Shown here in pieces: positions 60,235 through 64,000 of a stretch of 64,000 nucleotides of DNA (position 1 is the first letter of the stretch; every line of letters begins with the position of its first letter). The notes below the pieces were generated by a model. That model saw only the letters and a program-made list of their open reading frames with translations, was not told where the DNA came from and did no database searches. The translations under genes and the position numbers were made by a program. The stretch covers positions 186,001-250,000 of the forward strand of contig NZ_KQ947380.1 of the NCBI RefSeq assembly GCF_001484765.1. Reading direction: 5' to 3'. This DNA comes from Entomohabitans teleogrylli (GTDB taxonomy: Bacteria; Pseudomonadota; Gammaproteobacteria; Enterobacterales; Enterobacteriaceae).

Positions 60235-62154
60235 ATGAGCTACCAGGTCCTGGCCCGCAAGTGGCGTCCACAAACGTTTGCCGATGTTGTCGGACAGGAA
60301 CATGTCCTGACTGCGCTGGCGAATGGCCTGACGCTGGGCAGAATCCATCATGCTTACCTTTTTTCCGGTACCCGTGGGGTCGGAAAAACGTCCATTGCCC
60401 GCCTGCTGGCCAAAGGGCTGAACTGTGAAACCGGCATTACCGCCACTCCCTGCGGCGTGTGCGATAACTGTCGGGAAATTGAACAGGGGCGCTTTGTCGA
60501 TCTTATTGAAATCGATGCCGCATCGCGCACTAAAGTGGAAGATACCCGCGAACTGCTGGACAACGTGCAGTACGCGCCGGCCCGGGGTCGCTTCAAAGTC
60601 TACCTGATCGACGAAGTGCATATGCTGTCGCGGCACAGTTTCAACGCGCTGTTAAAGACGCTGGAAGAGCCGCCGGCCCACGTCAAGTTCCTGCTGGCGA
60701 CCACCGATCCGCAAAAGCTGCCGGTAACGATCCTGTCCCGCTGCCTGCAATTTCATCTCAAAGCGCTGGACAGCGGTCAGATTCGCCACCAACTTGAGCA
60801 TGTTCTGAGCGCCGAACAGATAGCCTTTGAGCCGCGGGCATTGCAACTGCTGGCCCGGGCTGCCGATGGTAGTCTGCGCGATGCTCTGAGCCTCACCGAC
60901 CAGGCGATCGCCAGCGGCGACGGTCAGGTGAGCGCCGCCGCGGTCAGCGCGATGCTGGGCACCCTCGACGACGATCAGGCGCTATCGCTGGTCGAAGCCA
61001 CGGTGCAGGGCGATGGGCAGCGGGTCATGTCGCTGGTCAATGAGGCGGCTGCCCGCGGCGTGGACTGGGAAGCGCTGCTGGTGGAGATGCTCGGGCTGCT
61101 GCACCGGGTGGCGATGGTGCAATTATCGCCTGCCGCGCTGGGGGATGAAGAGTCTGCCGGGGTGGAGCAGCGCCTGCGTGAACTGGCGCGCACGGTTCCC
61201 CCGGGAGATGTGCAGCTCTACTATCAGACCCTGCTGATTGGCCGTAAAGAACTGCCCTGGGCGCCGGAGCGGCGGATGGGCATTGAGATGACGCTACTGC
61301 GGGCGCTGGCTTTCCATCCCGCCAGCCCGATCGCCGAGCCGGAGGCGCCGCGTCCGGCGGCGATACCGGTCATCAATCCGCCGCCGGTTGCGCCGCCCGG
61401 CGCGCCGCCGCCGCAAAGCGCAGCGCCGCTGCCGGATGCCACCAGCCAGGTACTCCAGGCGCGTAGTCAGCTACAGCGCCAGCAGGGAGTAACCCGGCCA
61501 AAAAAGAATGAACCGGCAGCGCAGAGTCACTCCGCGCGGCCGGTAAATAACGCCGCGCTGGAACGTCTGGCTTCTATTACCGACAGGGTTCAGGCTCGCC
61601 CGGCGCCCTCGGCGCTGGAAAACGCGCCGGCAAAGAAAGAAGCCTATCGCTGGAAAGCGCAGAATCCGCAACCGGTCGCCGTGGAGCCGGTCGCCACGCC
61701 GAAAGCCCTGCGCACCGCGCTGGAACATGAAAAGACGCCGGAACTGGCGGCAAAGCTGGCGGAAGAATCGCTGGCGCGGGATGAGTGGGCGGCGGAAATC
61801 GACAGGCTGAAAGTGCCCAAACTGGTGCAGCAACTGGCGCTCAACGCCTGGAAAGAAGAGCAGGGGGCGGGCAAAGTATGCCTGCATCTGCGTCCTTCCC
61901 AGCGCCACCTGAATTCGCCGACGGCGCAAAAGGCGCTGGCCGACGCAATGTCTGAACTCTGCGGTTCCCCGGTTGAACTCGTGGTCGTTGAAGATGATAA
62001 TCGTGCGATTCTGACGCCGCTGGAATGGCGCCAGGCTATCTACGAAGAGAAGCTGGCCCAGGCGCGGGAATCGATTATGACGGATAATAACATTCAGACC
62101 CTGCGTCGCTTCTTTGATGCTGAGCTGGATGAAGACAGTATCCGACCCGTTTGA
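60235..62154 (+). CDS. dnaX: DNA polymerase III tau subunit (and gamma by frameshift)
   Basis: The full-length product, tau, is 639 residues (E. coli tau is 643). It is the AAA+ clamp-loader subunit: Walker A GTRGVGKTS, zinc-binding cysteines in CGVCDNC with CETG, Walker B VYLIDEVHMLS and sensor 1 LATTDPQKLP. After about residue 370 follow a Pro/Ala-rich linker and the tau-specific C-terminal region binding DnaB and the polymerase core. A -1 frameshift at 61500-61506 would yield gamma of 425 residues ending in Glu. The start MSYQVLARKWRP is the family start. It is followed by ybaB and recR. Confidence 0.97.
   Translation: MSYQVLARKWRPQTFADVVGQEHVLTALANGLTLGRIHHAYLFSGTRGVGKTSIARLLAKGLNCETGITATPCGVCDNCREIEQGRFVDLIEIDAASRTKVEDTRELLDNVQYAPARGRFKVYLIDEVHMLSRHSFNALLKTLEEPPAHVKFLLATTDPQKLPVTILSRCLQFHLKALDSGQIRHQLEHVLSAEQIAFEPRALQLLARAADGSLRDALSLTDQAIASGDGQVSAAAVSAMLGTLDDDQALSLVEATVQGDGQRVMSLVNEAAARGVDWEALLVEMLGLLHRVAMVQLSPAALGDEESAGVEQRLRELARTVPPGDVQLYYQTLLIGRKELPWAPERRMGIEMTLLRALAFHPASPIAEPEAPRPAAIPVINPPPVAPPGAPPPQSAAPLPDATSQVLQARSQLQRQQGVTRPKKNEPAAQSHSARPVNNAALERLASITDRVQARPAPSALENAPAKKEAYRWKAQNPQPVAVEPVATPKALRTALEHEKTPELAAKLAEESLARDEWAAEIDRLKVPKLVQQLALNAWKEEQGAGKVCLHLRPSQRHLNSPTAQKALADAMSELCGSPVELVVVEDDNRAILTPLEWRQAIYEEKLAQARESIMTDNNIQTLRRFFDAELDEDSIRPV
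61484..61543 (+). promoter_or_regulatory. Programmed -1 frameshift signal in dnaX
   Basis: Three elements are present: a Shine-Dalgarno-like AGGGAG at 61484-61489, the slippery heptamer A-AAA-AAG at 61500-61506 in the correct frame, and a downstream stem-loop (61513-61543) pairing CCGGC.GCGC with GCGC.GCCGG. After slippage the next codons are GAA and the stop TGA, giving gamma. Confidence 0.93.
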
Positions 62155-62194
62155 TATACGGCAGCGCCGTATATCTCCACCCAATAGCCGCTAA

Positions 62195-62565
<371 letters not shown>

Positions 62566-62566
<1 letters not shown>

Positions 62567-63171
62567 TGCAAACCAGTCCCCTGCTCACGCAGTTAATGGA
62601 AGCCCTGCGCTGCCTGCCGGGCGTGGGGCCGAAATCGGCCCAGCGCATGGCGTTCAGCCTGTTGCAGCGCGATCGCAGCGGCGGTATGCGTCTGGCGCAG
62701 GCGCTGACCCGGGCGATGTCGGAAATTGGCCACTGCGCCGATTGCCGTACATTTACCGAGCAAGAGGTGTGTAATATCTGCGCCAACCCGCGCCGTCAGG
62801 AAAATGGCCTGATTTGCGTGGTGGAAAGCCCGGCGGATATTCACGCCATTGAGCAGACCGGTCAGTTTTCCGGCCGTTATTTTGTGCTGATGGGCCACCT
62901 GTCGCCGCTCGACGGCATCGGGCCGGCGGATATCGGCCTCGATCGTCTGGAACAGCGCCTGGAAAGCGAAGCGCTGAAAGAGGTTATCCTCGCCACCAAC
63001 CCGACAGTGGAAGGGGAGGCGACGGCGAACTATATCGCTGAATTGTGCGCCCAGTACGGCGTGGAAGCGAGCCGGATTGCCCACGGCGTGCCGGTAGGCG
63101 GCGAGCTGGAGATGGTTGACGGCACCACGCTGTCCCATTCGCTGATTGGCCGCCACAAGATTACTTTTTAA
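62566..63171 (+). CDS. recR: Recombination protein RecR
   Basis: A 201-residue protein, the same length as E. coli RecR: N-terminal helix-hairpin-helix ([14 protein letters not shown]), a four-cysteine zinc motif (CADC..CNIC), a Toprim domain ([36 protein letters not shown]) and a C-terminal Walker-B-like end. It loads RecA at gaps with RecF and RecO. It is coupled to ybaB and downstream of dnaX. Confidence 0.97.
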
Positions 63172-63176
63172 TCATT

Positions 63177-63200
63177 CGGGGCGGCATTCTTTGCCCCCCG
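63177..63200 (+). terminator. recR terminator hairpin
   Basis: CGGGG and CCCCG flank a short loop, followed by CTTGAATTTTTC; it overlaps the -35 of the htpG promoter. Confidence 0.5.
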
Positions 63201-63229
63201 CTTGAATTTTTCCCCCGATATCCCCATCT
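63201..63229 (+). promoter_or_regulatory. Sigma-32 promoter of htpG
   Basis: CTTGAAT, a 14-bp spacer and CCCCATCT (63222-63229), about 100 bp upstream of htpG, match the RpoH consensus. Confidence 0.8.
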
Positions 63230-63328
63230 CCCCCTCAACGCTTTTTTAAAACCGTCTGTAATGCCCGAACGCGTCGGGAAAACCGAACGACAGGGCGATA
63301 GCCTGTATATTGTTGAGGTATCACAACC

Positions 63329-64000
63329 ATGAAAGGACAAGAGACTCGTGGCTTTCAGTCAGAGGTCAAACAGCTTCTGCACCTGATGATCCATTCTCTT
63401 TATTCAAATAAAGAAATTTTCCTGCGTGAGCTGATCTCCAATGCCTCTGACGCGGCGGACAAACTGCGTTTTCGCGCGCTCTCTAATCCGGATCTGTATG
63501 AAGGGGACGGCGAGCTGCGGGTGCGCGTCTCTTTTGATAAAGACAAGCGTACTCTGACGATCGCCGATAACGGCATCGGGATGACCCGCGACGATGTCAT
63601 CGACCATCTCGGGACCATTGCCAAATCCGGTACCAAAGCGTTTCTGGAATCTATGGGCTCCGATCAGGCGAAAGACAGCCAGCTGATTGGTCAGTTCGGC
63701 GTCGGGTTCTACTCGGCGTTTATCGTGGCGGATAAAGTCACAGTACGTACCCGGGCCGCCGGCGTCAGCGCCGATGAGGGGGTGTTCTGGGAATCCGCCG
63801 GCGAAGGCGAATATACCGTTGGCGATATCCAGAAAGCCGATCGCGGTACCGAAATCACGCTGCACCTGCGCGACGGGGAAGATGAATTCCTCGATGACTG
63901 GCGCGTGCGTTCCATCATCAGCAAATATTCCGATCACATTGCGCTGCCGGTGGAAATTGAAAAACGCGAAGAGCAGGATGGCGAAACCGTTCTTTCCTGG
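63329..64000 (+). CDS. htpG: HSP90-family chaperone HtpG (3' part missing)
   Basis: The first 224 codons are present: [20 protein letters not shown], then [28 protein letters not shown] with the ATP-site Glu/Asn/Asp, followed by ADNGIGM and the lid sequence [11 protein letters not shown]. This is most of the GHKL ATPase domain; the middle and C-terminal dimerisation domains lie beyond the right edge. Heat-shock induction is expected from the sigma-32 promoter. Confidence 0.97.
   Translation, partial: MKGQETRGFQSEVKQLLHLMIHSLYSNKEIFLRELISNASDAADKLRFRALSNPDLYEGDGELRVRVSFDKDKRTLTIADNGIGMTRDDVIDHLGTIAKSGTKAFLESMGSDQAKDSQLIGQFGVGFYSAFIVADKVTVRTRAAGVSADEGVFWESAGEGEYTVGDIQKADRGTEITLHLRDGEDEFLDDWRVRSIISKYSDHIALPVEIEKREEQDGETVLSW

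Overview
The window is a piece of chromosome from a member of the Enterobacteriaceae that is close to, but not, Escherichia coli. Almost every long gene is an orthologue of the E. coli K-12 block that runs from xseB/thiI to htpG, in the same order and orientation. Protein lengths mostly match the K-12 proteins as I remember them. The differences (a GH25 muramidase after yajR, a YczE/MocR pair, zinc-independent ribosomal protein paralogues, a second MocR gene, no maa) suggest a Klebsiella/Enterobacter/Kosakonia-type genus. I cannot name the species from sequence alone.

Layout. 1-6.2 kb: xseB (partial), thiI, yajL-panE, yajQ, GH25 muramidase, yajR. 6.5-11.4 kb: cyoABCDE, encoding the cytochrome bo3 quinol oxidase. 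12-16.4 kb: yajG-ampG, bolA with a gearbox promoter, and tig. 16.6-23.8 kb: the proteostasis cluster clpP-clpX-lon-hupB-ppiD, where clpP and lon carry visible sigma-32 promoters. 23.9-28.9 kb: ybaV, fadM, queC, an SgrR-like regulator, cof, decR. 28.9-34.4 kb: the ABC pair mdlA-mdlB, then glnK-amtB with a sigma-54 promoter and an NtrC site. 34.6-36.9 kb: tesB, ybaY, atl and the 4.5S RNA gene ffs.

36.9-47.3 kb is the accessory part. Directly downstream of ffs lies an AT-rich island. It holds an eroded tyrosine-integrase N-terminus, a DUF4225-type gene translationally coupled to a small three-helix membrane protein, an array of 9-bp tandem repeats, and two small coupled genes of unknown function behind a three-repeat Pho box. 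Next come a MocR regulator divergent from a YczE-type membrane protein, an XRE/2TM protein, the c-di-GMP phosphodiesterase pdeB, a Zur-box-controlled rpmE2-rpmJ2 operon, and a GNAT acetyltransferase divergent from a second MocR regulator.

47.2-64 kb returns to the core: ylaC, hha-tomB, acrAB with divergent acrR and its palindromic operator, mscK, rsmS, priC, ybaN, apt, dnaX with the programmed -1 frameshift site, ybaB-recR and the start of htpG behind a sigma-32 promoter. The most novel items are the ffs-adjacent island (DUF4225/membrane pair and Pho-box operon) and an unrecognised dispersed hairpin repeat of about 110 bp, present once after cyoE and once, inverted, after amtB.
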